In this document: positions 1 to 8,837 of the stretch, piece by piece
Layout of the letters: each line of letters begins with the position of its first letter
How positions within the stretch are numbered: position 1 is the first letter of the stretch
Assembly (NCBI GenBank): GCA_045632305.1
Contig: JAZQWL010000043.1
Coordinates: forward strand, 1-64,000
From: SVTX01 sp045632305
GTDB lineage: Bacteria > Bacillota > Clostridia > Oscillospirales > CAG-272
Reading direction: 5' to 3'
Length of the DNA stretch: 64,000 bases
Notes under the pieces: generated by a model
Database searches by the model: none
What the model was told of the DNA's origin: nothing
What the model saw: only the letters and a program-made list of their open reading frames with translations
Program-made: the position numbers and the translations under genes

Positions 1-117
1 GGTCGTCACCTATGTTGTTTTAACTGTATCAGGGTTAAGTTTTTATGAGTCCAGAATCATTTCATTAAGTTTTATATAGCATTATGCTTTTTATAAAACC
101 ATTACGGTAAGTTTTTT

Positions 118-224
118 GGAGTCCAGAACCTTTTTTTCAAAAAAGGTTTTGGTGGAGTCCAGAACCTTTTTTTCAAAAAGGTTTTGGTGGAGTCCGGAAC
201 CCTTTTTTCAAAAAGGGTTTTGGG
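118..224. repeat. Three tandem hairpin repeats, about 36 bp each
   Basis: Three head-to-tail copies start at 118, 154 and 189. Each begins with GGAGTCCAGAACC or a close variant, and each contains an inverted repeat of the form AACC-T(6-7)-C-A(5-7)-GGTT. The third copy has a compensating change, with CCC on one arm and GGG on the other. A partial, diverged copy of the first bases lies near 47-60. The array begins two bases past the stop codon of the membrane-protein gene on the minus strand, so it lies in that gene's 3' untranslated region. It may act as a string of weak terminators or mRNA-stabilising hairpins, or be a dispersed repeat family. Bases 1-117 show nothing else recognisable. Confidence 0.75.
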
Positions 225-225
225 C

Positions 226-912
226 CTAAAACTCGTTGATGTGATCTTTTGTAAATTTGATAATTGCCGCTTCGAGATATGGCTTGTTTGCATCGAGGAA
301 TCTGTGAAGCTTCTCGGAGCTGTCATCACCGCTCGCGTGGCCGTTGAAATACGAGCGAAGCTTTTCCGCAAGCTGAATTTCTCCCGCGGCGGAAAGATGC
401 GCGTAGAACACGCCCGCGCATTCGTTACCGAATGAAAGAAATCTTTTTGCCTTTTCCACACCTGCGCCGCCGTCGCTGATCTCATAGAGCAGCTCGTAGC
501 AGAAAAGTGTGCGGATCGCGGGTGGAATTTTTATGTCGTTGTTGAATAGGTCGCCGACGTAGAGCTTTCCGCCGCGCTTGAAAAAGGACATATATTTCTG
601 TACTTTTGCGCGCACGTCCGAAAATGTGAGAGAATCGACGTCGATATCCTTTTTTGTTTTTCTGTCATACAGAAAATAGTTGTGCTTCTGCTTTGCGAAC
701 TTCTTTGCGGAGCGGATCGTCAGAAAGAGCGTGATTCCGAGGAAGCACAAAACCGATCCGAGAGAAATTATCGCGAATCTCCAGAATGGAGCTTCAACCC
801 TCACAAAACCCAAGCAGAGCAGAATAAATCCAATCGAGAGAAGCACCGCCGCCAATTTGTAAAGCGGGGCGAAATCACTCGGAGGAAGAGGGGAATTGTT
901 TTTGTTGTCCAT
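226..912 (-). CDS. Small membrane protein of unknown function
   Basis: The protein has 228 residues and I do not recognise a family. Two hydrophobic stretches near residues 20-38 and 45-67 look like a membrane hairpin, followed by a basic stop-transfer segment and a soluble, charged C-terminal part of about 150 residues. That part is probably cytoplasmic. The gene is the last of the tkt-DUF512-der operon and starts 14 bases after der ends, so it is very likely co-transcribed. The ribosome-binding site is weak. A hairpin repeat array directly follows the stop. Conservation of the protein in related genomes is unknown to me; the open frame and operon position support it as real. Confidence 0.75.
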   Translation of the reverse strand: MDNKNNSPLPPSDFAPLYKLAAVLLSIGFILLCLGFVRVEAPFWRFAIISLGSVLCFLGITLFLTIRSAKKFAKQKHNYFLYDRKTKKDIDVDSLTFSDVRAKVQKYMSFFKRGGKLYVGDLFNNDIKIPPAIRTLFCYELLYEISDGGAGVEKAKRFLSFGNECAGVFYAHLSAAGEIQLAEKLRSYFNGHASGDDSSEKLHRFLDANKPYLEAAIIKFTKDHINEF

Positions 913-926
913 ATTTATTTGCTTTC

Positions 927-2261
927 TTATTTGTCGTTTTCGTCGCCTCGCTCGCGAATAATGAGCTTGATGGGAGTACCTACAAATCCAAACGTTTCGC
1001 GAAGGCAGTTTTCAAGATATCTCTGGTAGGAGAAGTGGAAAAGCTCTGCATTGTTGCAGAAAATAACGAACGTGGGAGGTGTAACTCCGATCTGTGTCAT
1101 GTAGTAGATCTTGAGGCGCTTTCCCTTGTCCGACGGGGGCTGAGTTCTCATGGTCGCTTCGCCGAGAACGTCGTTGAGCATACCCGTCGCGATTCTGAAC
1201 GTAGACTGGTTGCGAACGTAGTTGATGCGCTCAAAAAGATCGTCGATTCTCTGTCCCGTCTTTGCGGAAACAAAGATTATGGGGGCGTAGGGCATGAACG
1301 CCAGATGCGTTCTTATCTGATTTTCGTACTCCTTAACCGTGGAGTTGTCCTTTTCGATCGCGTCCCACTTATTAACAACGATAATAGACGCCTTGCCCGA
1401 ATCGTGAGCGATACCCGCGATCTTTTCGTCCTGCTCGGTAATGCCGCGCTCCGCGTCGATCATAATAAGACAAACGTCAGCGCGTTCAACCGCCATGTGT
1501 GCGCGGAGAACACTGAACCTTTCGATCTTGTCAAATACCTTTGACTGACGGCGAAGGCCCGCGGTGTCGATCATTGTGTACTTGCCGTGCTTGTTCTCAA
1601 GAGGTGTGTCGATGGCGTCGCGAGTTGTTCCCGCAATGTTGGAAACGATAAGACGCTGCTCGCCGAGCATCTTGTTGATAATAGAGGATTTGCCCGCGTT
1701 CGGCTTGCCTATTACGGCAACCTTGATGGAATCGTCCTCCTCCTCTTCGTAATCCCAATCGCCGAGCGCCTCAACGCAACGGTCGAGAATATCGCCCGAG
1801 CCCGTGCCGTGAACGGACGAGAGAGCTATGGGCTCGCAGTCGAATCCAAGCTCGTAGAATTCATAAAATTCAAAGGGGAGCTTGCCCACACTGTCGCATT
1901 TGTTGATACATGGAATGATCGGCTTTCCGCTCTTCTTGAGCATGATAGCAATATCTCTGTCGTTTGCGGTAAGACCTGTGTGAACGTCGCACATAAACAA
2001 AATTACGTCCGCGTCGTCGATGGCGATCTGCGCCTGCATCTTCATCTGTGAAAGAATGATATCGTCTGTCTTGGGCTCGATACCGCCCGTGTCGATAACG
2101 ATAAATTTTCTTCCGCACCATTCGGTCTCGCCGTATATTCTATCTCTTGTAACGCCGGGCTCGTCCTCAACGATCGAGCGGCGTTCGCCTATAAGCTTGT
2201 TGAAAAGTGTGCTCTTACCTACGTTAGGTCTGCCCACTATTGCTAAAATTGGTTTTGCCAT
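927..2261 (-). CDS. der: Ribosome-assembly GTPase Der (EngA)
   Basis: Der is an essential GTPase that binds 50S ribosomal precursors and helps late large-subunit assembly. The 444 residues contain two consecutive G domains, with P-loops GRPNVGKS at 10-17 and GKPNAGKS at 185-192. DTGG (57-60) and NKCD (120-123) are visible in the first domain and NKWD in the second. A C-terminal KH-like domain begins at about residue 355. Length is normal for the family. The start has a good AGGAG site. The gene follows a DUF512 radical-SAM gene by 23 bases, a pairing that recurs in clostridial genomes. Confidence 0.97.
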   Translation of the reverse strand: MAKPILAIVGRPNVGKSTLFNKLIGERRSIVEDEPGVTRDRIYGETEWCGRKFIVIDTGGIEPKTDDIILSQMKMQAQIAIDDADVILFMCDVHTGLTANDRDIAIMLKKSGKPIIPCINKCDSVGKLPFEFYEFYELGFDCEPIALSSVHGTGSGDILDRCVEALGDWDYEEEEDDSIKVAVIGKPNAGKSSIINKMLGEQRLIVSNIAGTTRDAIDTPLENKHGKYTMIDTAGLRRQSKVFDKIERFSVLRAHMAVERADVCLIMIDAERGITEQDEKIAGIAHDSGKASIIVVNKWDAIEKDNSTVKEYENQIRTHLAFMPYAPIIFVSAKTGQRIDDLFERINYVRNQSTFRIATGMLNDVLGEATMRTQPPSDKGKRLKIYYMTQIGVTPPTFVIFCNNAELFHFSYQRYLENCLRETFGFVGTPIKLIIRERGDENDK

Positions 2262-2284
2262 TTATTTTCTCCTATCTTAGGGTA

Positions 2285-3595
2285 TCAGTCAAGTAAAAGA
2301 TTGCGAATGAAGAGCGCGCCGTCATTTGAGCCGGGAGCCACTCTTACACCTAACTTTTCGCTCAAGGTGTCGGGCGTCATATCGTCAAGGAAAATGTCCT
2401 CGCCCGCACGAAGCATATTTTCGGGGAAGAAAAGAACCTCGCCGAGATTCTTGCTATCAAGCTGCTCGGAAATATCCTTACCCGTGAGCAGACCCGCAAC
2501 GGTAATGCTTTCACCGAAAAAGTGGTTTATAATTTTGTATACGTTGATCTTGAGTCCGGGAACCCTTTTCTCAAGTCGTGCCGTCATAGCCGAAAGTGAA
2601 TCGAACGCCGCAGCCCCCGTCGCTACCGAAACGGTTCTCGGTAATTTTACCTCGGACAAATATTCGTCGATATACTCAAACTCGTCGTTGAATTCATCGC
2701 GCATTGACGTGATCATTCCGACGCCGTTCTCGATCTGCGAATAGCCCTCGTAGTATTCCTCGCTCGGCAAGGGTAATTCCGCCTTTAAGTAAAGCTCGTC
2801 CGCGGCATAGAAAACTCTCTGACCGTGCTTTTCCTTCATTTCGCCCGAAAAGCTGTCGATCATTCCGATGATCTCTCTTGCCTCTTCCCTTGTATAATGA
2901 GTCAAGGGGTAGAGCTTTTCACGGAATTTCGTAAGGCCCGCGGGAACGATGGAAACGCTTTGCATTGCGGGGAAAAGCTCCGAGAGATCTCTCATCGAGC
3001 GGAGAAGCTCCTGCCCGTCGTTGATCCCGCGGCAAAGTACGATCTGTCCGCACAGAGAAATTCCCGCGTCGGCAAGCTTTCTCATATACGCGAGCACCTC
3101 GCCTGCGCGTTTGTTGTGCATCATCTTGACACGAAGGTCGGGATTTGTCGTGTGAACCGAAATGTTTATCGGAGAGATACGCATTTCGATAATTCTGTCA
3201 ATATCACGCTCGTGAAGATTTGTAAGCGTGATGTAATTTCCGTGAAGGAAGGAGAGACGCGAGTCATCGTCCTTGAAGTAAAGCGTCTCTCTCATACCCT
3301 CGGGAAGCTGGTCAATAAAGCAGAAAATACACTTGTTGTGACAGGACTGCTTTTTGTCCATGAGCGGAGTTTCGAACTCCAGACCTATATCGTCATATTG
3401 CTGTTTTTTAATTGTAACGGTGTATTCTTCACCGTCGCGCGAAAGCAAAAGCTCAACCTTATTATCGGTAAGGAAGAATCTGTAATCAAGTACGTCGCGA
3501 ATCTCCCGCCCGTTGATTGAGAGGAGATTATCGCCCGCAAGTATTCCGTTTTTTTGAGCTCTGCTGCGTGGCTCAACTCCTGTTATTTTTACCAT
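2285..3595 (-). CDS. DUF512 radical-SAM-like iron-sulfur protein
   Basis: The 436-residue protein begins with a PDZ-like segment (residues 1 to about 60) that contains GILAGDNLLSINGR. Next comes a CxxxCxxC cluster at Cys85, Cys89 and Cys92, the pattern that binds a 4Fe-4S cluster in radical-SAM enzymes, and then a barrel-like region. The C-terminal half fits the DUF512 family. These proteins have no established substrate. The gene usually sits next to der, as here, which suggests a role near translation or ribosome maturation, but that is only inference. It lies 11 bases downstream of the transketolase C-terminal subunit gene in the same operon. Confidence 0.88.
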   Translation of the reverse strand: MVKITGVEPRSRAQKNGILAGDNLLSINGREIRDVLDYRFFLTDNKVELLLSRDGEEYTVTIKKQQYDDIGLEFETPLMDKKQSCHNKCIFCFIDQLPEGMRETLYFKDDDSRLSFLHGNYITLTNLHERDIDRIIEMRISPINISVHTTNPDLRVKMMHNKRAGEVLAYMRKLADAGISLCGQIVLCRGINDGQELLRSMRDLSELFPAMQSVSIVPAGLTKFREKLYPLTHYTREEAREIIGMIDSFSGEMKEKHGQRVFYAADELYLKAELPLPSEEYYEGYSQIENGVGMITSMRDEFNDEFEYIDEYLSEVKLPRTVSVATGAAAFDSLSAMTARLEKRVPGLKINVYKIINHFFGESITVAGLLTGKDISEQLDSKNLGEVLFFPENMLRAGEDIFLDDMTPDTLSEKLGVRVAPGSNDGALFIRNLLLD

Positions 3596-3606
3596 TTTAG
3601 TGTCCT

Positions 3607-4548
3607 TTATTTTTTAAGTGAAATTGCTTTTCTCGCCTTTTCTGCGACGTTTTCCTTTGTAAGTCCGTATTCCTCGAGAAGCGGAACAACCGCGCCCGAT
3701 TTACCGAATTTGTCCTCAACGCCTACGCGAAGCATGGGAGCGGGACATTCCTCGCAGACAACTTCTGCTACCGCCGATCCAAGACCGCCTATAATATTGT
3801 GTTCTTCAACTGTTACGATTGCGCCCGTCTCCTTTGCCGCCTTAATGATGATCTCGCGGTCAATGGGCTTGATCGTGTGAATGTTTATAACTCTTGCATC
3901 AATTCCCTCGGCTGCGAGAAGCTCTGCCGCTTCAAGCGCGATGGAAACCGTAATACCCGAGCCGATGATGGTTACGTCGGCGCCGTCTCTGAGCGTTACG
4001 CCACGGCCAAGCTCGAACTTGTATTCGGGGTTGTCGTTGATCACGGGCACAGCATAACGGCCGAAACGAATATAGAACGGTCCGTAGGTCTGCATAGCCG
4101 CCTCAACCGCCGCTCTTGCTTCAACCGCGTCGGAGGGATTGATAACCGTCATGCCTGGGATAGTTCTCATAAGCGCGATATCCTCAAGGCACTGGTGTGT
4201 CGCTCCGTCCTCACCAACGGTGATACCGCCGTGGGTTGCGCCGATCTTAACGTTTAAGTGGGGGTAGCCGATGCTGTTTCTGACCTGCTCAAACGCGCGT
4301 CCTGCCGCAAACATTGCAAAGGAGGAGGCAAACGTCATCTTGCCCGTCGCCGCAAGACCTGCCGCTACGGTCATCATGTTGCCTTCGGCAATACCGCAAT
4401 CAAAAAATCTGTCGGGGCACGCCTTCTTGAAAAGACCTGTCTTGGTAGCAGCCGCGAGGTCTGCGTCAAGAACAACGAAATCGTATTTATCTGCAAATTC
4501 TACAAGCGCCTTTCCGTACGCTTCTCTTGTTGCTATCTTATCTGCCAT
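3607..4548 (-). CDS. Transketolase, C-terminal subunit
   Basis: This 313-residue protein carries the pyrimidine-binding half and the C-terminal domain of transketolase. Transketolase moves two-carbon units between sugar phosphates in the non-oxidative pentose phosphate pathway. Here the enzyme is encoded as two genes, an arrangement common in clostridia and archaea; the N-terminal subunit lies 16 bases upstream. The stretch around FFDCGIAEGNMM and the GEDGATHQ segment match the pyrimidine domain of transketolase and DXS-type enzymes. The two subunits together (275 plus 313 residues) come close to a full-length transketolase. Confidence 0.94.
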   Translation of the reverse strand: MADKIATREAYGKALVEFADKYDFVVLDADLAAATKTGLFKKACPDRFFDCGIAEGNMMTVAAGLAATGKMTFASSFAMFAAGRAFEQVRNSIGYPHLNVKIGATHGGITVGEDGATHQCLEDIALMRTIPGMTVINPSDAVEARAAVEAAMQTYGPFYIRFGRYAVPVINDNPEYKFELGRGVTLRDGADVTIIGSGITVSIALEAAELLAAEGIDARVINIHTIKPIDREIIIKAAKETGAIVTVEEHNIIGGLGSAVAEVVCEECPAPMLRVGVEDKFGKSGAVVPLLEEYGLTKENVAEKARKAISLKK

Positions 4549-4564
4549 ATCAAATTCCTCCGTA

Positions 4565-5392
4565 TCAGAGTAATGCCGAAAGCTCGGCTACCGCAATATC
4601 TCTCTGCTCGTCGTTGGGAGCGGCTCCGTGCCAATTAACCTTGTTTTCCATAAAGGACACGCCACGACCCTTAACTGTGTTCATCACAATTGCAAAGGGC
4701 TTACCCGAATTCGCCTTGAATTTATTCATTGCGTCCTCGATCTGGCGGAAATCGTGTCCGTCGATCGTTACTACCTCAAATCCGAAAGCCGAAAGCTTTG
4801 CCTCAAAGGGAGCGGGATTCATAACCTCAGCTACGGGACCGTCGATCTGAAGACCGTTGTAGTCGATAATAACGCAGAGGTTGTCGAGCTTGTAATGAGA
4901 AGCAAACATGCATGCCTCCCAAACCTGACCTTCCTCGCTCTCACCGTCGCCGAGGATAGTGAAGACACGGTAATCCTTTTTGTCGATCTTGCCCGCAAGA
5001 GCCATACCGCATGCCGCGGAAATGCCGAGACCGAGAGAGCCCGTTGTCATATCAACACCGGGAATGCCCTTCATGTCGGGGTGTCCCTGAAGACGTGAAT
5101 CTATCTTTCGAAGAGTGAGAAGCTCTTCCTCGGGGAAATAGCCGCGGAGAGCGAGCGCGGAATAAAGCGCGGGAGCGGTGTGCCCCTTCGATAGAACGAA
5201 GCGGTCGCGATCCTCCCATTTTGGGGATTCGGGGTTTATATTCATTTCCTCAAAATAGAGGTATGTCAGCATATCTGCGATGGAGAGCGAGCCACCGGGG
5301 TGACCGCACTTTGCAGCGTGGGTGGAATTGATAATTCCGAGTCGTACCTTTGTCGCAATTCTAGAAAGCTCTGTGATTCTGTTCTGTTCCAT
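4565..5392 (-). CDS. Transketolase, N-terminal subunit
   Basis: This 275-residue protein is the thiamine-diphosphate-binding half of a split transketolase. The cofactor motif begins with GDGE at residues 148-151 and ends in an Asn about 30 residues later. HPGGSLS (31-37) and SKGHTAPALY (about 68-77) are typical of the family. It must pair with the C-terminal subunit encoded immediately downstream to make a complete active site. The ATG start has a strong GGAGG site. It is the first gene of a five-gene minus-strand operon and is driven by a near-consensus promoter at 5431-5459. Confidence 0.95.
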   Translation of the reverse strand: MEQNRITELSRIATKVRLGIINSTHAAKCGHPGGSLSIADMLTYLYFEEMNINPESPKWEDRDRFVLSKGHTAPALYSALALRGYFPEEELLTLRKIDSRLQGHPDMKGIPGVDMTTGSLGLGISAACGMALAGKIDKKDYRVFTILGDGESEEGQVWEACMFASHYKLDNLCVIIDYNGLQIDGPVAEVMNPAPFEAKLSAFGFEVVTIDGHDFRQIEDAMNKFKANSGKPFAIVMNTVKGRGVSFMENKVNWHGAAPNDEQRDIAVAELSALL

Positions 5393-5430
5393 AAAGCGCC
5401 TCCGTTAGTTTACATAGTTATTCACCTTAC

Positions 5431-5459
5431 ATTGTAACATATTTTACTTTGCTTGTCAA
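5431..5459 (-). promoter_or_regulatory. Sigma-A promoter of the tkt-der operon
   Basis: On the minus strand, TTGACA (5454-5459) and TACAAT (5431-5436) are separated by exactly 17 bases. Transcription would start near 5424, about 30 bases before the transketolase start codon. Confidence 0.82.
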
Positions 5460-5502
5460 CAATATTAATTATTATTATGTTTATATTTCTTATATAAAAT
5501 AG

Positions 5503-5531
5503 TTGAAAATCCTCGTATTTTGTGGTATAAT
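5503..5531 (+). promoter_or_regulatory. Sigma-A promoter of the alr operon
   Basis: TTGAAA (5503-5508) and TATAAT (5526-5531) are 17 bases apart, and TGG directly before the -10 makes it an extended -10 element. Transcription would start near 5538, leaving a leader of about 33 bases before the alanine racemase start at 5571. It is divergent from the transketolase promoter. Confidence 0.82.
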
Positions 5532-5570
5532 AATTATGTATATGCAAATTTTTATAGAAAGGCAGAAGCT

Positions 5571-6773
5571 ATGCCACGTTTATATTCTACTCTTCCGAGC
5601 GTAAAAGAACCTAAAAATATTGCTTGGATCAATCTCGAAAATCTTAAAAATAACTATAAAAAGCTCGCATCCTGCACGCCCTCCGCGCGTCACATTTGCG
5701 TAATCAAGGCGGACGCTTACGGTCACGGCGCCAACGAATGCGCCGAGGCATTGCTCTTATGCGGCTGCGATTTCTTCGCGGTTTCGTCCATTGAGGAGGC
5801 GACCTCACTCCGTCTTTTTCTTCGCACAATTACCGATGCGGAGAACGAGCCCGACATTCTTATTCTCGGCTTCACACCCGTGGAATACGCGTCGGAGCTT
5901 GCAAAATTAAATATTATTCAGGCGGGAATTTCCTTTGAATACTGCGTTTCTCTTTCGGAGGCGGCAAAGCTTGCGGGGGTTTGCGTAAATCTTCATATCA
6001 AGCTCGATACAGGTATGAACAGAGTCGGCTTCGTTTGCCACAACGACAAGCAGGCAAAGAGTGTCGCCAGGGATATTCTTGAAATTTCAAAGCTCAAAAA
6101 TCTCAACGTTTGCGGAATGTTTTCTCATTTTGCAAAGAGCGATGAGGACGAGAGCGGCGCGGATTTTAACCACACCGACCGACAGTATTCCCGCTTCATG
6201 GCGGTTAAAAATGCTCTTGAATCGCAGGGCTGTGATATCGGCTTCTGTCATATCTGCAACAGCGCGGGCAACACGAAATACCCCCACTATCAGCTTGACG
6301 GAGTTCGTCTCGGCATTATGCTTTACGGATACAATCCCATTGAAAATATGGAATTTTCACTTGAGCCCGTAATGGAGCTTCAGAGCTTGATCTCGCATAT
6401 TCATACTATGGAAGCGGGCGAGGAGCTTGGTTACGGCGGCACATATATTGCTGAAAGTAAAAGAAGGATCGCCACGATCCCGATCGGATACGCCGACGGA
6501 TTTTTCAGAATGTACCGTGGCTCTACCGTACAGATAAAGACGAGAAGCGGTAGCTATCTTGCCAAGCTTGTCGGCAGAGTTTGTATGGATCAGTGCATGG
6601 CGGATATAACCGATATTCCCGATGCCGAGCCGCTCGACCGTGTTTCCATGTTCGGCTATGCGGCGGGCACACTCGAGACGATCGCGAAAAATTCGGGATT
6701 CCTTGAATACGAGATCGTTTGCGGAGTATCCTCCCGCGTCGAAAGAAGATATATTTCGGAGAGCAACAAATGA
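5571..6773 (+). CDS. alr: Alanine racemase
   Basis: Alanine racemase is a PLP enzyme that makes D-alanine for peptidoglycan. The motif VIKADAYGHG places the PLP lysine at residue 46 of the 400-residue protein. The C-terminal domain shows GYADGFFRMYR and VCMDQCMADIT, both typical of the family. The start was placed at the ATG at 5571 because AGAAAGG lies 8 bases upstream. An in-frame ATG at 5520 overlaps the promoter and would lie before the predicted transcription start. The stop overlaps the start of the next gene (ATGA), so the two are probably translationally coupled. Confidence 0.95.
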   Translation: MPRLYSTLPSVKEPKNIAWINLENLKNNYKKLASCTPSARHICVIKADAYGHGANECAEALLLCGCDFFAVSSIEEATSLRLFLRTITDAENEPDILILGFTPVEYASELAKLNIIQAGISFEYCVSLSEAAKLAGVCVNLHIKLDTGMNRVGFVCHNDKQAKSVARDILEISKLKNLNVCGMFSHFAKSDEDESGADFNHTDRQYSRFMAVKNALESQGCDIGFCHICNSAGNTKYPHYQLDGVRLGIMLYGYNPIENMEFSLEPVMELQSLISHIHTMEAGEELGYGGTYIAESKRRIATIPIGYADGFFRMYRGSTVQIKTRSGSYLAKLVGRVCMDQCMADITDIPDAEPLDRVSMFGYAAGTLETIAKNSGFLEYEIVCGVSSRVERRYISESNK

Positions 6774-7417
6774 GTAAAGCGGTAATTTTTGATCTCGACG
6801 GAACTCTGCTCAATACGCTTGGCGATCTTTGCGACAGTGTAAATTTCGTGCTTGAATCCTACGGATATCCTACAAGAACAATCGAGGAAGTAAATTCCTT
6901 TATCGGCAATGGCGTAGGCGAGCTTATCCGCCGTTCCCTGCCCGAGTCGGCGCAGGATAAATTTGACGAGGCGCTTGCAAAATTCAAGGAATACTACGGC
7001 GAGCATTCAAACGTTAAGACTTGTGTTTACGACGGACTTTTAGAGATGCTTGAGCAGCTTCGCGCTGACGGATACAAGATCGGAGTCGTTACAAACAAGG
7101 TCGATTTTGCGGCAAAGACGCTTTGCGACGAATATTTCGGTTCGCTTGTAGATATTGCGATCGGCGACCGTGAAAATTTTCCACGCAAGCCCGCGCCCGA
7201 TTCCGTTTTTGAGGCGATGCAAATACTCGGGTGTGACAGGGCGATCTACGTCGGTGACTCCGACGTGGACGTTGCTACCGCAAAAAATGCGAATCTCCCC
7301 TGCATTTGCGTGACTTGGGGATTCCGCGACAGAGAATTTTTAGAAATGAGCGGCGGCTATCTTTTTGCGGATGATGCCGACGGACTGTATAAAATTATAA
7401 AAGGAGTGGCTTTATGA
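6770..7417 (+). CDS. HAD-family phosphatase, phosphoglycolate phosphatase-like
   Basis: The 215-residue protein belongs to the haloacid dehalogenase superfamily. Motif I is FDLDGTLLNT (residues 6-15, nucleophile Asp7), motif II contains VVTNK, and motif IV contains YVGDSDVDVATAKNA. A helical cap follows motif I, as in phosphoglycolate phosphatase (Gph) and pyrophosphatase PpaX. The exact substrate cannot be read from sequence. The start at 6770 overlaps the alr stop by four bases and has a GGAG site at 6758-6761. The stop also overlaps the next start, so three genes are coupled. Confidence 0.9.
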   Translation: MSKAVIFDLDGTLLNTLGDLCDSVNFVLESYGYPTRTIEEVNSFIGNGVGELIRRSLPESAQDKFDEALAKFKEYYGEHSNVKTCVYDGLLEMLEQLRADGYKIGVVTNKVDFAAKTLCDEYFGSLVDIAIGDRENFPRKPAPDSVFEAMQILGCDRAIYVGDSDVDVATAKNANLPCICVTWGFRDREFLEMSGGYLFADDADGLYKIIKGVAL

Positions 7418-8790
7418 AGCTTCCCGAAAAGTTCAAGGAGAGAATGCTGACGTACGACGGCGTGGACGCCGAAAAGCTGTTCTCATCCCTTGAAGAGGGC
7501 GACGCCAAAAAGGCGTTTCGCGTTAACAGTATAAAAATATCCACAGAGGATTATCTTCAAATAAATCCCTTCTCTGCAAAGGCGATCCCGTTTGCTCCCG
7601 AGGGCTTTTATACGGATGCCGACAAGGTGGGCAATACCGTTCAGCATCATGCGGGAATGATCTATATGCAGGATCCGTCCGCCATGATAACCGTCAAGGC
7701 GGTTGACGTAAAGGAGGGATGGCGCGTGCTTGACGCCTGCGCTTCTCCCGGTGGCAAGACAACTCAGCTTTCCGCGGCGGTTGGAGATAGCGGTATTGTG
7801 GTCTGCAACGAATACGTTACGAAAAGATGCCGAATCCTTGAGGAAAATATTACGCGTCTCGGTTGCCGAAACGCGGTGGTTCTCAATATGGATACAAAAT
7901 ATATTGCGGAATTTTATCCCGAAAAATTCGATCTCGTCGTTTGTGACGCGCCCTGCTCGGGCGAGGGTATGTTCCGCAAAAACGAGCTTGCAATCTCCGA
8001 ATGGTCGACCGAAAATGTAGAAATGTGCGCCGAGCGACAGATGGAAATACTTGAAAACTGCGCGAGAAACGTTTCTCCCGACGGATATCTTCTCTACTCG
8101 ACCTGCACCTTTTCGCTTGAAGAGAACGAGATGAACGTTGAAAAATTCTTAAATTCCCATCCCGAGTTTTACCTTTGTGACGTCAGTGAATCCATTAAGC
8201 CCTATACGGCTGACGGCATCTGCTTTGACGGCTGTACGCACGATATGAAAAAAACGCGCCGCTTCTACCCCTACGTTTCGGACGGAGAGGGACAGTTTAT
8301 CGCGCTTATGAAAAAGACCGAGTCGGTTATTCACAGCGACACACGAAAAAAAGCGGACAAAAAAGCGCGCGACGGCAAGGGAAAGCCGCAGGCGGCAGAC
8401 CTTGAAGCAATTTCTGTGGCAAAGAAGTTTATCGAGGAAAATCTTTGCGGTGTCGAATATTTAAAACCGTTTGTCTATAACGGAAGAGTATATCTTTGCC
8501 CCGATATTGAGATCATGCCCTTCGGAGTTTTCTCGGCGGGAGTGCTTATGGGCGAGGTCAGAAAGGGACGTCTTGTTCCCGCCCATCATCTGTTCTCCGC
8601 ACTCGGTAAAAATTTCAAGAATAAGATCTGTCTTGACGTTGAGGACGAGCGTCTTGCCGATTATATAAACGGTTACGAAATCACTGTACCCGAGGCGAAA
8701 AACGGCTTTGCCGTTATCACGGTAAACGGTGCGCCTCTCGGTGGCGTGAAGGTATCAGGTGGCGCTTGTAAGAATCATTATCTTAAATAA
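7414..8790 (+). CDS. rsmF: 16S rRNA m5C methyltransferase, RsmF/RsmB-type
   Basis: This NOL1/NOP2/Sun family enzyme transfers a methyl group from SAM to C5 of a cytosine in rRNA. The SAM-binding motif DACASPGGKT lies at residues 107-116. DAPCSGEGMF at 178-187 carries the motif IV cysteine (Cys181), and STC at 229-231 carries the catalytic cysteine of motif VI. A C-terminal PUA-like domain of about 130 residues, ending in GAPLGGVKVSGGACKNHYLK, is typical of the RsmF branch. The target base cannot be fixed from sequence. The start overlaps the HAD gene by four bases (ATGA) and has an AAGGAG site. Confidence 0.93.
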   Translation: MKLPEKFKERMLTYDGVDAEKLFSSLEEGDAKKAFRVNSIKISTEDYLQINPFSAKAIPFAPEGFYTDADKVGNTVQHHAGMIYMQDPSAMITVKAVDVKEGWRVLDACASPGGKTTQLSAAVGDSGIVVCNEYVTKRCRILEENITRLGCRNAVVLNMDTKYIAEFYPEKFDLVVCDAPCSGEGMFRKNELAISEWSTENVEMCAERQMEILENCARNVSPDGYLLYSTCTFSLEENEMNVEKFLNSHPEFYLCDVSESIKPYTADGICFDGCTHDMKKTRRFYPYVSDGEGQFIALMKKTESVIHSDTRKKADKKARDGKGKPQAADLEAISVAKKFIEENLCGVEYLKPFVYNGRVYLCPDIEIMPFGVFSAGVLMGEVRKGRLVPAHHLFSALGKNFKNKICLDVEDERLADYINGYEITVPEAKNGFAVITVNGAPLGGVKVSGGACKNHYLK

Positions 8791-8837
8791 ACTCAACTGA
8801 GATTATATATTTCGATTAAAGCTTGAGAGGTTTTTAT

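Noticed and set aside
102..485. Open frame on the minus strand through the hairpin array, with KKRFWTPPKPF-type repeats
   Set aside because: It overlaps the membrane-protein gene in another frame and its repeats come from the tandem hairpins, so it is not a credible protein.
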